DNA of 64,000 bases, taken from Pseudomonadota bacterium. GTDB taxonomy: Bacteria; Pseudomonadota; Alphaproteobacteria; Acetobacterales; Acetobacteraceae. The position numbers and the translations under genes were made by a program. Shown one piece after another: positions 22,135 through 31,482 of the stretch. Positions within the stretch are counted from its first letter, which is position 1. Each line of letters opens with the position of its first letter. The notes below the pieces were generated by a model, which was not told where the DNA came from, made no database searches, and saw nothing but the letters and a program-made list of their open reading frames with translations. The stretch lies in contig JAJZES010000012.1 in the NCBI GenBank assembly GCA_021845985.1, forward strand, positions 124,001 through 188,000, written 5' to 3'.

Positions 22135-23774
22135 CCCCGCAGCCTGCCCCCTCTGACCTGGCCGCGGCTGATGTGTTTGCGGTGGACCCCTGCGGTATTG
22201 GCGGTGTGGTGCTGCGCGCCTGGCCCGGACCGGCCCGCGATGCCTGGCTCGCCCGGCTGGGCGCGTCGCTGGCGCTGCACCGCATGCCGCTGCACGCGAC
22301 CGCCGGGCGGCTGCTCGGCGGCCTTGATCTCGCCGCCACTCTGGCCGCCGGCCGGCCGGTTGCCGAGCGCGGTCTGCTCGTCGCTGCGGCTGACGGCGTG
22401 CTGCTCGCGGCCTCGGCCGAGCGGATGGTCCCCGGCATCGCCGCATTGCTCGGCGCCGCCCTCGATGCCGACGCCGCGCGGTTCGGTATCGTCGCGTTGG
22501 ATGAGGGGCTGGACGACGACTCTGCCCCGGCGGCGCTGGCCGAGCGGCTGGCGGTCCACCTGACATTGACGGACCCGGAGCCGGCCGCGCCGCTGGCCGA
22601 TATCGCCGCCGCGCGCCATCGGCTGGCCGGTGTCGTCGTGCCGGAAATGGTCCTTGAGGCGCTGTGTGCCACCGCGCAGGCGCTCGGCGTCGGCTCACTG
22701 CGCGCGGCGGTGCTGGCGCTGCGCGTTGCCCGCGCCGCGGCGGCCCTTGCCGGCCGCACCGAGGTCGCCGACGCCGACGCCGCTTTGGCCGCCCGCCTCG
22801 TGCTCGCCCCGCGCGCCACCCGTCTGCCCGCACCACCGGCGCCGCCGGAACCGCCACAGGCTGCCGAGCCGCCACCGCCGTCGGAGCAAATGGCGGAGGA
22901 AGACGGCGGCGGTCTGGAGGATCGCCTGATTCAGGCCACGCAAGCAGCCATTCCGCCCGGTCTGCTGGCGACGCTCGCCTCCGCCGCCGCGCCGCACCCG
23001 CGCGGCCAGGGCGGCAGTGGTGCCACCCGTGCCGGGCTGCGCGGGCGCCCGGCCGGCACCCGCGCCGGCGATCCGCGGGGCGGGGCGCGGCTGGCGCTGG
23101 TGGAAACACTGCGTGCCGCGGCGCCGTGGCAGCGCCTGCGCGGCGGCGGCATCGCCGGCGGCGCGGGGGTGGCGGTGCGGCGGCAGGATTTCCGCGTCCA
23201 CCGACTCAAGCAGCGCACCCAGACGGTGACGATCTTCGTCGTCGATGCCTCCGGCTCGACCGCGCTGAACCGGCTGGCCGAGGCCAAGGGGGCGGTCGAA
23301 TTGCTGCTGGCGCAGTGCTATGTGCGGCGTGATCAGGTGGCGCTGCTGGCGTTTCGCGGCGCTGGCGCCGACCTTTTGCTGCCGCCTACCGGATCACTGA
23401 CCCGCGCCCGCCGCAGCCTTGCCGGATTGCCCGGCGGTGGTGGCACGCCGCTCGCCGCCGCCATCGACGCCGCCGCGGCGCTGGCCGAGCAGGTGCAGCG
23501 CCGCGGTCAGTCGCCCCTGCTGGTATTCCTCACCGACGGCCGCGCCAACATCGCCCGCGACGGCCGCCCTGACCGGGCTAAGGCCACCGAGCAGGCGCTG
23601 CAGGCCGCCGGTAAGCTGCGCGCCGCTGCATTCGCCACGGTGCTGGTCGATACTTCGCCGCGGCCGCAGACGACGGCCCGACAACTCGCCGCGGCGATGG
23701 GCGCGCGCTGTCTGCCGCTGCCCTATGCCGATGCCGCCGCTTTGTCGCGGGCGGTGCAGGCGGGGGCGGGATGA
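22131..23774 (+). CDS. bchD: Magnesium chelatase subunit D
   Basis: Platform subunit linking the BchI ring to BchH. The GTG start at 22131 overlaps the bchI stop; the protein is 547 residues, slightly short but within range. The N-terminal AAA+ half lacks a working Walker A, as expected. A Pro-rich and acidic linker (PPAPPEPPQAAEPPPPSEQ) follows at about 235-255. The C-terminal integrin-I domain carries the MIDAS motif VDASGST with D372, S374 and S376. The C-terminal half also shows LTDGRANIARDG. It overlaps bchO by four bases. Confidence 0.95.
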   Translation: MTPQPAPSDLAAADVFAVDPCGIGGVVLRAWPGPARDAWLARLGASLALHRMPLHATAGRLLGGLDLAATLAAGRPVAERGLLVAAADGVLLAASAERMVPGIAALLGAALDADAARFGIVALDEGLDDDSAPAALAERLAVHLTLTDPEPAAPLADIAAARHRLAGVVVPEMVLEALCATAQALGVGSLRAAVLALRVARAAAALAGRTEVADADAALAARLVLAPRATRLPAPPAPPEPPQAAEPPPPSEQMAEEDGGGLEDRLIQATQAAIPPGLLATLASAAAPHPRGQGGSGATRAGLRGRPAGTRAGDPRGGARLALVETLRAAAPWQRLRGGGIAGGAGVAVRRQDFRVHRLKQRTQTVTIFVVDASGSTALNRLAEAKGAVELLLAQCYVRRDQVALLAFRGAGADLLLPPTGSLTRARRSLAGLPGGGGTPLAAAIDAAAALAEQVQRRGQSPLLVFLTDGRANIARDGRPDRAKATEQALQAAGKLRAAAFATVLVDTSPRPQTTARQLAAAMGARCLPLPYADAAALSRAVQAGAG

Positions 23775-24658
23775 GCGCCCACCCGGTGTGGGAGCAGGAC
23801 GGCCGCGACTGGCCGAACCGTGGCGCGAGCCGCTTCGTCGCCGCTGCCGGCCTGCGCTGGCATGTGCAGATCATGGGCAGCGGCCCGGTCATCCTGCTGG
23901 CGCACGGCACCGGCGCGGCCACCCATTCCTGGCGGGCGCTGGCGCCGCTGCTGGGCGCCCGCTTCACCGTCGTCGCCCCGGACCTGCCCGGCCACGGCTT
24001 CAGCGAAATGCCGCCGCCGCAGCGCATGTCGCTGCCCGGCATGGCTCAGGCGCTGGGCGGGCTGTTGCGCACCCTCGGCCTCACCCCGGCACTCGTGGCC
24101 GGCCACTCTGCCGGCGCCGCGGTGCTTGCCCGGATGGTGCTCGATGGGGTGATTGCGCCGCACGCTCTGGTCGGGCTGAATGCCGCGCTGCTGCCGCTCG
24201 GCGGCGCGCATGCCGATATTTTTGCCCCGCTCGCCCGCGCCGTTGCCGGGCTGAGCATCGTGCCGCGCATCTTCGCCTGGCGCGCCGCCGACTCTGCGGT
24301 GGTGCTGCGGCTGATGCAGGGCACCGGCTCGGCCATCGACGCCGAGGGGCTGCGACTCTACGGTCGGCTCGCCCGCCGCCCCGGCCACATCGCCGCCGCC
24401 TTCGCGATGATGGCGAACTGGGATTTGCGCAGTCTGGCGCGCGACCTGCCGCGCCTGAAGCTGCCGCTCGTGCTGGTGGTCGGCAGCAACGACCGCACCA
24501 TTGCGCCGGCCGACGCGGTGCGGGTGCGGGCGCTGGTTCCCGGCGCCGGCATCGTCACGCTGCCCGGCCTCGGCCATCTGGCGCATGAGGAGCGGCCCGA
24601 TCTGGTTGCCGATCTCCTCATCCGCCACGCCGCCACGGCGGAACTGTGCCCGGCATGA
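23771..24658 (+). CDS. bchO: Alpha/beta-fold hydrolase BchO
   Basis: Member of the alpha/beta hydrolase family always found next to bchID; it is assumed to assist Mg chelation, though its reaction is unproven. The 295-residue protein has the oxyanion segment LLAHGTGAATHSWR, the strand VAPDLPGHGFSEMP and the nucleophile elbow AGHSAGAA, with Ser as the expected nucleophile. A late PGLGHLAHEERP supplies the histidine. Overlaps on both sides (ATGA) keep it coupled to bchD and crtI. Confidence 0.92.
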   Translation: MSAHPVWEQDGRDWPNRGASRFVAAAGLRWHVQIMGSGPVILLAHGTGAATHSWRALAPLLGARFTVVAPDLPGHGFSEMPPPQRMSLPGMAQALGGLLRTLGLTPALVAGHSAGAAVLARMVLDGVIAPHALVGLNAALLPLGGAHADIFAPLARAVAGLSIVPRIFAWRAADSAVVLRLMQGTGSAIDAEGLRLYGRLARRPGHIAAAFAMMANWDLRSLARDLPRLKLPLVLVVGSNDRTIAPADAVRVRALVPGAGIVTLPGLGHLAHEERPDLVADLLIRHAATAELCPA

Positions 24659-26169
24659 ATGCGCTCGCCCCGGTCCGCCATTCCGCCCCGCATGCCGTGG
24701 TCATCGGCAGCGGCTTCGGCGGCCTTGCCGCCGCCATCCGCCTCGGCGCGCGCGGCTGGCGTGTCACCGTGCTGGAGCGGCTGGCCGAGCCGGGCGGCCG
24801 CGCCGCCGCCTTCCGTCAGGACGGCTTTCTGTTCGATGCGGGTCCGACCATCATCACCGCGCCCTTCCTGCTGGAGGATTTGTGGCGGCTCGCCGGCCGT
24901 CGCCTGTCCGACGACATCGAACTGCGCCCGCTCGACCCGTTCTACCGCATCCGTTTCGACGATGGCGGCAGCTTGCTGTACAGCGGCGACGATGTGGCCA
25001 TGCGCGCCGAGGTGCGCCGCCTCGCCCCCGCCGATGAGGCCGGCTATGCCCGCTTCATGGCGCTCAGCGAGGCGACCTGCCGGCTCGGCTTCGAGGGGCT
25101 GGCGCATGCCCCGTTCGGCCGGATGCGCGACATGGCCCGGGTGCTGCCCGACCTGCTGCGCCTCGGCGGCCATCGCAGCGTGCATGCGGTGGCGGCGCGG
25201 CATTTGCGCGACCCGCGGCTGCGCGCCGTGTTCAGCTTCCATCCGCTGCTGATCGGCGGCAACCCGTTCCGCGCCAGTGCCATCTACTGCATGATTCCGG
25301 CGCTGGAGCGGCGCTGGGGCGTGCATGCCGCGATCGGCGGCACCGGCCGGTTGATCGGCGGCCTCGCCGGGTTGATCCGTGGCCAGGGCAACACGCTGCG
25401 CTGCAATGCCGAGGTCGCCGCCATCACCGTCGCCGGCCGCACCGCGACCGGCGTGCGGCTGAGCAGTGGCGAGACCATCGCCGCCGATGCGGTGGTGTCG
25501 AACGCCGATGCCGCCTGGACCTATGGTCGGCTGCTGCCGGCGACGCTGCGCCGCCGCCGCTGGACCGACCGGCGGCTTGCCCGTGCGCGCTACTCGATGG
25601 GGCTGTTCGTTTGGTATTTCGGCACATCACGACAGTATCCGGCGGTCGATCACCACACCATCCTGCTCGGCCCGCGCTATCGGCCGCTGCTGCACGACAT
25701 ATTCGATCGCGGCGTGCTGGCGGAGGATTTCAGTCTCTATCTGCATCGCCCGACGGCGACCGACCCGTCACTGGCGCCGCCCGGCGGGGACACGTTCTAC
25801 GTGCTCTCGCCGGTGCCCAATCTCTGCGCCGGCATCGACTGGGCGGTGCAGGCGGAACCCTATCGCCACCGCATCGCCGAGCATCTCGCGGCGACGCTGC
25901 TGCCTGATCTGCAGCGCCATGTCGTCACCTCGCGCGTGGTCACGCCGCAGCATTTCCGCGACACCATGCTCTCCGTCCACGGTGCCGGCTTCGGCCTGGA
26001 GCCGACGCTGCTGCAAAGCGCCTGGTTCCGCCCGCACAATGCCAGCGAGGAGGTCGATCGCCTCTACCTCGTCGGCGCCGGCACGCATCCGGGCGCCGGC
26101 GTGCCGGGCGTGCTCTCTTCCGCCCGCGTGCTCGACAGGGTGATGCCGGATGCACATGCGCTTGTCTGA
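24655..26169 (+). CDS. crtI: Phytoene desaturase CrtI
   Basis: FAD-dependent enzyme that converts phytoene stepwise to neurosporene or lycopene. From the ATG at 24655 the protein is 504 residues, normal for CrtI. The dinucleotide-binding motif VIGSGFGGLAAAIRLG is at 16-31, followed by ERLAEPGGRAAAF and the FDAGPTIITAP signature. The C-terminal bacterial-type desaturase signature LVGAGTHPGAGVPGVLSSAR is complete. CrtD-type methoxyneurosporene desaturases are related, but adjacency to crtB favours CrtI. It overlaps bchO by four bases and crtB by 20. Confidence 0.93.
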   Translation: MNALAPVRHSAPHAVVIGSGFGGLAAAIRLGARGWRVTVLERLAEPGGRAAAFRQDGFLFDAGPTIITAPFLLEDLWRLAGRRLSDDIELRPLDPFYRIRFDDGGSLLYSGDDVAMRAEVRRLAPADEAGYARFMALSEATCRLGFEGLAHAPFGRMRDMARVLPDLLRLGGHRSVHAVAARHLRDPRLRAVFSFHPLLIGGNPFRASAIYCMIPALERRWGVHAAIGGTGRLIGGLAGLIRGQGNTLRCNAEVAAITVAGRTATGVRLSSGETIAADAVVSNADAAWTYGRLLPATLRRRRWTDRRLARARYSMGLFVWYFGTSRQYPAVDHHTILLGPRYRPLLHDIFDRGVLAEDFSLYLHRPTATDPSLAPPGGDTFYVLSPVPNLCAGIDWAVQAEPYRHRIAEHLAATLLPDLQRHVVTSRVVTPQHFRDTMLSVHGAGFGLEPTLLQSAWFRPHNASEEVDRLYLVGAGTHPGAGVPGVLSSARVLDRVMPDAHALV

Positions 26170-27184
26170 TGCGGCGGACTGCCGCGCCCTGCTGCGCTCG
26201 GGTTCGCGCAGCTTCGCCGCCGCGTCTCTGCTGCTGCCGGCGCGGGTGCGCCGGCCGGCGACGCTGCTCTATGCGTTCTGCCGCGTCGCCGACGACGCCA
26301 TCGACGGGCAGGGAGCGACGGCGGCGGGTGGGGCGGCGGCGCTGGCGGCGCTGCGGCATCGGCTCGACCGCGCCTATGCCGGTGATCCGCTGCCCGACCC
26401 GGTGGATCGTGGGTTGGCGCTGCTGGTCACGCGGCACGGCCTGCCGCGGGCGCTGCCGGAAGCGCTGCTGGAGGGGTTCGCCTGGGACGCGGCGGGCCGG
26501 CGCTATGCGACGCTGCCCGACCTTACCGGCTATGCGGTGCGCGTCGCCGGCACCGTCGGCGTGATGATGGCGCTGCTGATGGGGGTACGCCGTCCCGAGT
26601 TGCTGGCCCGCGCCTGCGACCTCGGCATTGCCATGCAGTTTTCCAACATCGCTCGCGATGTCGGCGAGGACGCGCGCGCCGGGCGGCTTTATCTGCCGCT
26701 CGACTGGCTCGCCGAGGCCGGCATCGACGCCGAGGCGTGGCTGGCCCGACCGGTGTTCACCCCGGCGCTCGGCGCCGTGGTGGCGCGGCTGCTGGACGAG
26801 GCGGCGCGGCTCTATGCGCGGGCCGATCCCGGCATTGCCGGCCTGCCGTGGGCCTGCCGCCCCGGCATCGCGGCGGCACGCGCGCTCTATGCCGGCATCG
26901 GGCAGGAGGTGCGCCGGCGCGGCGGCGATTCGGTATCGGGCCGCGCCGTGGTGCCCGGACCGCGCAAGGCGGCGCTGCTGCTGACCGGTCTCGCCGGGCT
27001 GCGCCGGGCCGCCGCCGACCTGTCGCCGCCGGTGCCCGAAGCGGCGGCACTGCTGGCCGAGGTGACACCCTGGCCGGTGCGGGCCGCGGCGCCGCGCTGG
27101 CATGATATCGGCGCCCGCACCGCCTGGGTGCTCGCGCTGTTCGAGCGGTTGGAGCGGCGCGATCTGATGCAGCGCGGCCGATGA
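26150..27184 (+). CDS. crtB: Phytoene synthase CrtB
   Basis: Head-to-head condensation of two geranylgeranyl diphosphates to phytoene, feeding CrtI. The protein is 344 residues (342 if the second ATG at 26156 is used). The two Asp-rich Mg2+-diphosphate motifs are present: DDAID at 48-52 and NIARDVGED at 166-174. RLYLPLDWLAEAG and the CRPGIAAARALYAGIG segment are typical of squalene/phytoene synthases. The start overlaps crtI by 20 bases. Confidence 0.94.
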   Translation: MHMRLSDAADCRALLRSGSRSFAAASLLLPARVRRPATLLYAFCRVADDAIDGQGATAAGGAAALAALRHRLDRAYAGDPLPDPVDRGLALLVTRHGLPRALPEALLEGFAWDAAGRRYATLPDLTGYAVRVAGTVGVMMALLMGVRRPELLARACDLGIAMQFSNIARDVGEDARAGRLYLPLDWLAEAGIDAEAWLARPVFTPALGAVVARLLDEAARLYARADPGIAGLPWACRPGIAAARALYAGIGQEVRRRGGDSVSGRAVVPGPRKAALLLTGLAGLRRAAADLSPPVPEAAALLAEVTPWPVRAAAPRWHDIGARTAWVLALFERLERRDLMQRGR

Positions 27185-27381
27185 CTTTTGGCATGCTCGG
27201 CCATTGGGAGTGGATCGTCATCGAACTGCTGGTACTGGGTCTGGCGGTGGCCGAACTGATCTCGGTGCGGCGGGCGCGCCGACGGCTTGACCGGCCGGCT
27301 GACGAGTCGCCGGCGGCCGACGCAGCCGATAAATCGCCGTCGGTACCGCCATCCCCTGGGGGGCCGCGAACCCGTCGTTGA
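27181..27381 (+). CDS. Small single-helix membrane protein, function unknown
   Basis: A 66-residue frame whose ATG overlaps the crtB stop (ATGA), continuing the coupling seen across the cluster. It has one hydrophobic helix (WIVIELLVLGLAVAELISV, about 10-28) followed by an Arg-rich stretch (RRARRRLDR) and a low-complexity Pro/Ala/Asp tail, so a membrane anchor with a cytoplasmic tail is likely. I do not recognise a family. It ends 97 bases before the convergent tamB and is the last gene of the PGC run. Confidence 0.55.
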   Translation: MTFGMLGHWEWIVIELLVLGLAVAELISVRRARRRLDRPADESPAADAADKSPSVPPSPGGPRTRR

Positions 27382-27477
27382 GCCGATTTTTGCCTCCCCC
27401 GCGCCCCGTCGCGCAGGGGTGGGCGAGATGACAACCGCGGCCCTCGGCGGCGCCTCCCTGTGCAGAGACAGCGGGGC

Positions 27478-30400
27478 CTAATACTGGAACTGATAGGTCA
27501 GGCCAACGCTGGTGCCATATGGGTCGGTGGTCGCCGCCGCGCCGGTGGCCGAGGCGGTGCTGCCGGTGCCGACGTCGGTTTCCAGCTTCAGGCCGCGCAG
27601 CAGATCGATCTGCACCGTTGCCTGCGAGCCGTTGCCATCGGCCGATTGTCGGGCCCCGACATAGACGCCGCGGGCGACATAGCGTCCCGCCTCCACCGAC
27701 GTTCCGGTGCCGTTCTGTCCGCCGCCGACATTCAGTCGGTCCAGGCCGAGCGTCTGGCGCACCGCGTTCAACGGGTCGAACACCCCGCCGCCGGCGCCGC
27801 TGATCTGCGCCAGCGCCGCCGCGGCGGAGGCGAGCTGCACGGGCGTCAGCGTGCTGGCGCTTTGGTGGAACAGCAGCTGCGCCAGCACCTCGTCCTGCGG
27901 CAGCGGGGGGAAGGAGCTGAGCGTGATCTTCGGCGCGCTGGCGAAGCCGCCGACGGTCAGCGTGGCGGCGATGCTGCCGTTGGTGCTGGTCGCGATCAGG
28001 TTCAGCGCCGGATCGAGCTTGCCGCTGCCCTCAAAGCGGATGTCGCCGCTGGTGAAGGTCAGCGCGGAGCCGGCGAGGTTGAAATCGCCGCGGCGCAGCC
28101 GGAATACCCCGGTCGGCACCGGCGCGGCGGCGGTGCCGCCGACCTCGATGCGGCCGGCCACTTCGGCGAACAGGCCGCGACCACGAATGAACACCTGACC
28201 AGGGGCACGCACCGCGATATCCAGCGCGATGTCCGGCCCCGATGCGGTCGGCGGCGGTGGCTCCTGGCCGGGCCGCTGCACGTCGAGCACCGGCACGCTT
28301 GCCGGCAACCGGTCGGGGATGCGGATGTCGGCCTCGTCGATGGTCACGCTGCCGTCGGCGGCCAGCGCGCCCTTGAGGTCGCCGTGCAGGGCCAGCTCGG
28401 CGTCGAGCGTTGCGGTCAGCGTGTCACTGGCCAGCGGCCGCGCGTGCCGCGCCGTCAGTCGCAGATCGACCGGCATGGCTCCGGCCAGTCCGACCGAGCC
28501 GAGCGCTGTGATACTGCCCTGCCCGGCGCGGCCGGTCAGGCTGGCGATGCGGATGGTGTCGCCGTCGCCCTCGATACGCGCAGCGAGTTCGCTGAGGTGC
28601 GCGCCGAGCACAAAATCCTGCACATCGCCGTGCGCCAGGAGCAGCGATCCGACGGCACGCGGGGCGGCCAGGGTACCGGTGACGGTGGCGTCGAGCGTTA
28701 CCAGTCCGCGCGCCCGTCGCCCCGATGCCTGCAGCAGCGGGTTCAGCGTCGTCAGGTCAATCGCACCCTGGCCACGCAGCCGCATGGCGGCGGCGGGATC
28801 GAGCGGAGCGCTGCCGGAAAGCGTGATCCGGTTGCCGCCGGCGGTAAAGCGGGCGTCGATGTCGGCAGTGGTGCCGGCAAGCTTCGCCGTTGCCGTCAGA
28901 TTGGCGGGCGGCAGTCCGGCGACCGGGCCGCTGTTGAGGTGCAGCCCGGTCGCAGCGAGATACGCGGTGCCGGTGGGCAGTGACGGTGGGCCGGTCAGTC
29001 GCGCCTCGGCGTTGAGCACGCCGGACGCCTTGAGGTCCGGCACGATGGCGCGGGCAAGATCGGCGGAGACATTGGCCAGCGAAGCGGTCAAGTCGAGCGT
29101 CGGCGACAGCCGGCCGGTCAGGTCGAGCCGCGCCTGTTGCACCCCAAGCCGCACCCGATCGACCGTAACGCCGCCGGCATAGGAAACATGCGCCGGGGCG
29201 AGCAGCCGCAACGTCTGTCCCTGCCAGTCGGCGCTCAGGGTGGCGAGGGTGACGCGGCTGGCCGGCACATCGAGTGTCGCCGCGGCACTTGCGGTCAGGT
29301 CCGAGCCGGCGAGGCCCTGCACCGCCGTCTGGACCGTGATGCCGAGCGCCGCCGGCTTGCCATTGGCGGCAAGTCGGGCGCTGCCGCCGATGACGCCGGC
29401 GTGCAGCCCGGCGACATCAAGCGTGGCGGACAGCGCCGGGGCGGTCATCGGGTCACGCACCCGCGCGCGCAGCGTGGCACGGCCGAGCGTTGCCGTGCTT
29501 GGCAGCCCGGCATCGCGTGCGTCCAGCGTCACCGTCGCGACCGGTGGGCCGGCATCCTGCGTCGTCTCGGCGTCGGCAGTGATGCTGCCCGATAGCGTCT
29601 TGCCGAGCAGGCGCGACAGATCGCTCAGCCGCTGCATGCGCAGCGACACTTTGCCCAGCGGCAGTGTCGCGCCGGGCGCCAGGGTGAGCGCGCCCTCCGC
29701 ATGCGCGCTGTTCCAGTCGGCGCCGGTGAGGGCGAGGCGCAAGGTGCCGTCGGTGTCCCGCGTTGCCGCGGCGTCGAGTGTCAGCGCGGCGCCGTCCAGC
29801 GTTCCCCGCGCGCTGAGGTGCCCTTTCGGTGCGGCCGGCAAACCCTCGGCATCGAGCGAGAGGGTGAGCAACCCGCGCTTGTCACCCGGTGTCGCTACGT
29901 CGCCGGACAGCGTCGCCTGTGCCGACAGATTGTCGGTCTTGCCGGCGATATGGCCGTGTCCGTCGATGCGGCCGCGCAGCGTCGCCGCCAGCACCGACAG
30001 GTCGGTGAGCGTCGCCCGCCAGTCGAGACCGGCGATGCCGCCGGTGATCCCGCCCTGCGCCGCAAACGACGCTGTCGCGCCATCGAGCGAAAGTCGCGAC
30101 AGGGCGATGTCGTCGCCGTGCCGGGTTGCGGCGAGGCCGATATGGGCTTCCGGACCCAACAGCGCCGGCAGCGGCGCCATACCACCGGTAATCCCGATCG
30201 TGCCATCGACGCTGACACCGTTCATCTCCCCAGTCAGGTCCAGCGCGGCATGGCCGGCGATGTCGGCGCCGCCTGCGGCGGCGAGCGGGGCAAGGTCCGG
30301 CAGGTCGAGATGGGCGGTGACGCGCGGCGTGCCCGCGGTTTCGGCGCGCCCGGTCAGACGCAGCAGCTGATGCGCCAGGGTGAAATTGACCGGCCGGCCG

Positions 30401-31482
30401 GGTGCATCGAGCTGTGCCTGCGCCGCCAGCGTCAGCGGCGCGGCTTCCAGCAACTCGGGCCTCGGGCCGGGCAGGCGCAGCCCGTCTACCGCGGCGTTCA
30501 GCGTCACCTGACCGAGATCGCCATGCGCCTCGACCGTCAGGCGACGCAGCGCGGCGCCCGCGGCGGCGAGATCGTCGAGCCGCAGTTGGGCGCGCACCTG
30601 CGGGCGGGTGAAAGCGCCATGCACATGGGCATCCACGGCGATGTGCCGCCACGATAGGTCCGGCCGCGGCGTCATCACCGGCGCACGCGCCGTCAGGTCG
30701 AGATCGGCCGCCTGTCCGGTGACGTTGACGCTGCCGGCGGCGGCGAGCCGGAGGGGGCCGGCAGAGATGGCGAGTTTCGTCGCCGCACCGGTCCACGGGC
30801 CGTCGATGGTGCCGGAGATGGCCAGCGCGCCGAGGCCGGGCAGCCCGCCGAGGCGGGCGATCAGACCGTCTGCCGGCTCGTCGGCGGCCAGGGTGGCGGC
30901 GAGTGCGGCGGGGTCGATATGACCGCCGACCCGGTAGGTGCCGGGCGAATCGAGTCGGCGCAGACTGAGTTCAGCCTGCCCGGTGGTCAGGTCGGCCAGT
31001 GTCGCCGCGCCGTCGGCGGCGAACGCAGCCGCCATGCCGGCCACCGGCGCGGCAATGTCCAGTCGTGCGACATGCAGCGCGCGCAGTTCGACGCGCAGCG
31101 GCAGCGACGAGGTGCCGCCGGAGGCGGGCGCCGTGCTTCCGGCCGCGGGCGCCGGGCGCCGCGCCACCGCGATCCGCTCGACGGCCAGGCGATCGATCAC
31201 CGCGGCGCGATGCAGCAACGCCAGCGGTGCCCAGTCCAACGCGATGCCGTCGAGGCTGGCATAGGTGCCCGCCGCGTCAGCCAGCGCAACATGCGCGAGG
31301 CGCAGGCGATCGGGGAAGCGGCCCGACAGGCCGCTGATCGCCACCGTCCCTCCAGCCACCCGGTTGACCAGGGCCGTCGCCCCGCGTTGTCCCGGTACGG
31401 TGTTCAACGACGCGATCAGCAGCAGCGGCAGCACCAGGACCAGGGCCAGCAGCCCGATCAAGATGTGGAATGTCCGGCGCAT
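27478..31482 (-). CDS. tamB: Translocation and assembly module subunit TamB
   Basis: Very long inner-membrane-anchored periplasmic protein that bridges to TamA in the outer membrane and is thought to move lipids or help outer-membrane proteins assemble. The 1334-residue length fits. An N-terminal signal anchor (LIGLLALVLVLPLLLIASLN) begins near residue 8. The body is repetitive, beta-rich AsmA-like sequence with many short alternating hydrophobic strands. The C-terminal DUF490 portion ends GLTYQFQY, with a terminal aromatic as in outer-membrane-linked strands. The ATG overlaps the tamA stop by one base, so the pair is coupled. Long open frames on the opposite strand are GC-rich shadows. Confidence 0.93.
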   Translation of the reverse strand: MRRTFHILIGLLALVLVLPLLLIASLNTVPGQRGATALVNRVAGGTVAISGLSGRFPDRLRLAHVALADAAGTYASLDGIALDWAPLALLHRAAVIDRLAVERIAVARRPAPAAGSTAPASGGTSSLPLRVELRALHVARLDIAAPVAGMAAAFAADGAATLADLTTGQAELSLRRLDSPGTYRVGGHIDPAALAATLAADEPADGLIARLGGLPGLGALAISGTIDGPWTGAATKLAISAGPLRLAAAGSVNVTGQAADLDLTARAPVMTPRPDLSWRHIAVDAHVHGAFTRPQVRAQLRLDDLAAAGAALRRLTVEAHGDLGQVTLNAAVDGLRLPGPRPELLEAAPLTLAAQAQLDAPGRPVNFTLAHQLLRLTGRAETAGTPRVTAHLDLPDLAPLAAAGGADIAGHAALDLTGEMNGVSVDGTIGITGGMAPLPALLGPEAHIGLAATRHGDDIALSRLSLDGATASFAAQGGITGGIAGLDWRATLTDLSVLAATLRGRIDGHGHIAGKTDNLSAQATLSGDVATPGDKRGLLTLSLDAEGLPAAPKGHLSARGTLDGAALTLDAAATRDTDGTLRLALTGADWNSAHAEGALTLAPGATLPLGKVSLRMQRLSDLSRLLGKTLSGSITADAETTQDAGPPVATVTLDARDAGLPSTATLGRATLRARVRDPMTAPALSATLDVAGLHAGVIGGSARLAANGKPAALGITVQTAVQGLAGSDLTASAAATLDVPASRVTLATLSADWQGQTLRLLAPAHVSYAGGVTVDRVRLGVQQARLDLTGRLSPTLDLTASLANVSADLARAIVPDLKASGVLNAEARLTGPPSLPTGTAYLAATGLHLNSGPVAGLPPANLTATAKLAGTTADIDARFTAGGNRITLSGSAPLDPAAAMRLRGQGAIDLTTLNPLLQASGRRARGLVTLDATVTGTLAAPRAVGSLLLAHGDVQDFVLGAHLSELAARIEGDGDTIRIASLTGRAGQGSITALGSVGLAGAMPVDLRLTARHARPLASDTLTATLDAELALHGDLKGALAADGSVTIDEADIRIPDRLPASVPVLDVQRPGQEPPPPTASGPDIALDIAVRAPGQVFIRGRGLFAEVAGRIEVGGTAAAPVPTGVFRLRRGDFNLAGSALTFTSGDIRFEGSGKLDPALNLIATSTNGSIAATLTVGGFASAPKITLSSFPPLPQDEVLAQLLFHQSASTLTPVQLASAAAALAQISGAGGGVFDPLNAVRQTLGLDRLNVGGGQNGTGTSVEAGRYVARGVYVGARQSADGNGSQATVQIDLLRGLKLETDVGTGSTASATGAAATTDPYGTSVGLTYQFQY

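Noticed and set aside
21052-23109. A 685-codon minus-strand frame across bchI and bchD
   Set aside because: Arg/Ala/Pro-rich shadow of the Mg-chelatase genes with no recognisable domain.
27382-27477. A terminator between orf66 and the convergent tamB
   Set aside because: Only short, imperfect GC-rich repeats are present; I could not define a convincing stem-loop.
27460-28983. A 507-codon plus-strand frame opposite the 3' end of tamB
   Set aside because: Repetitive Gln/Arg/Gly sequence mirroring TamB codons, no family features.
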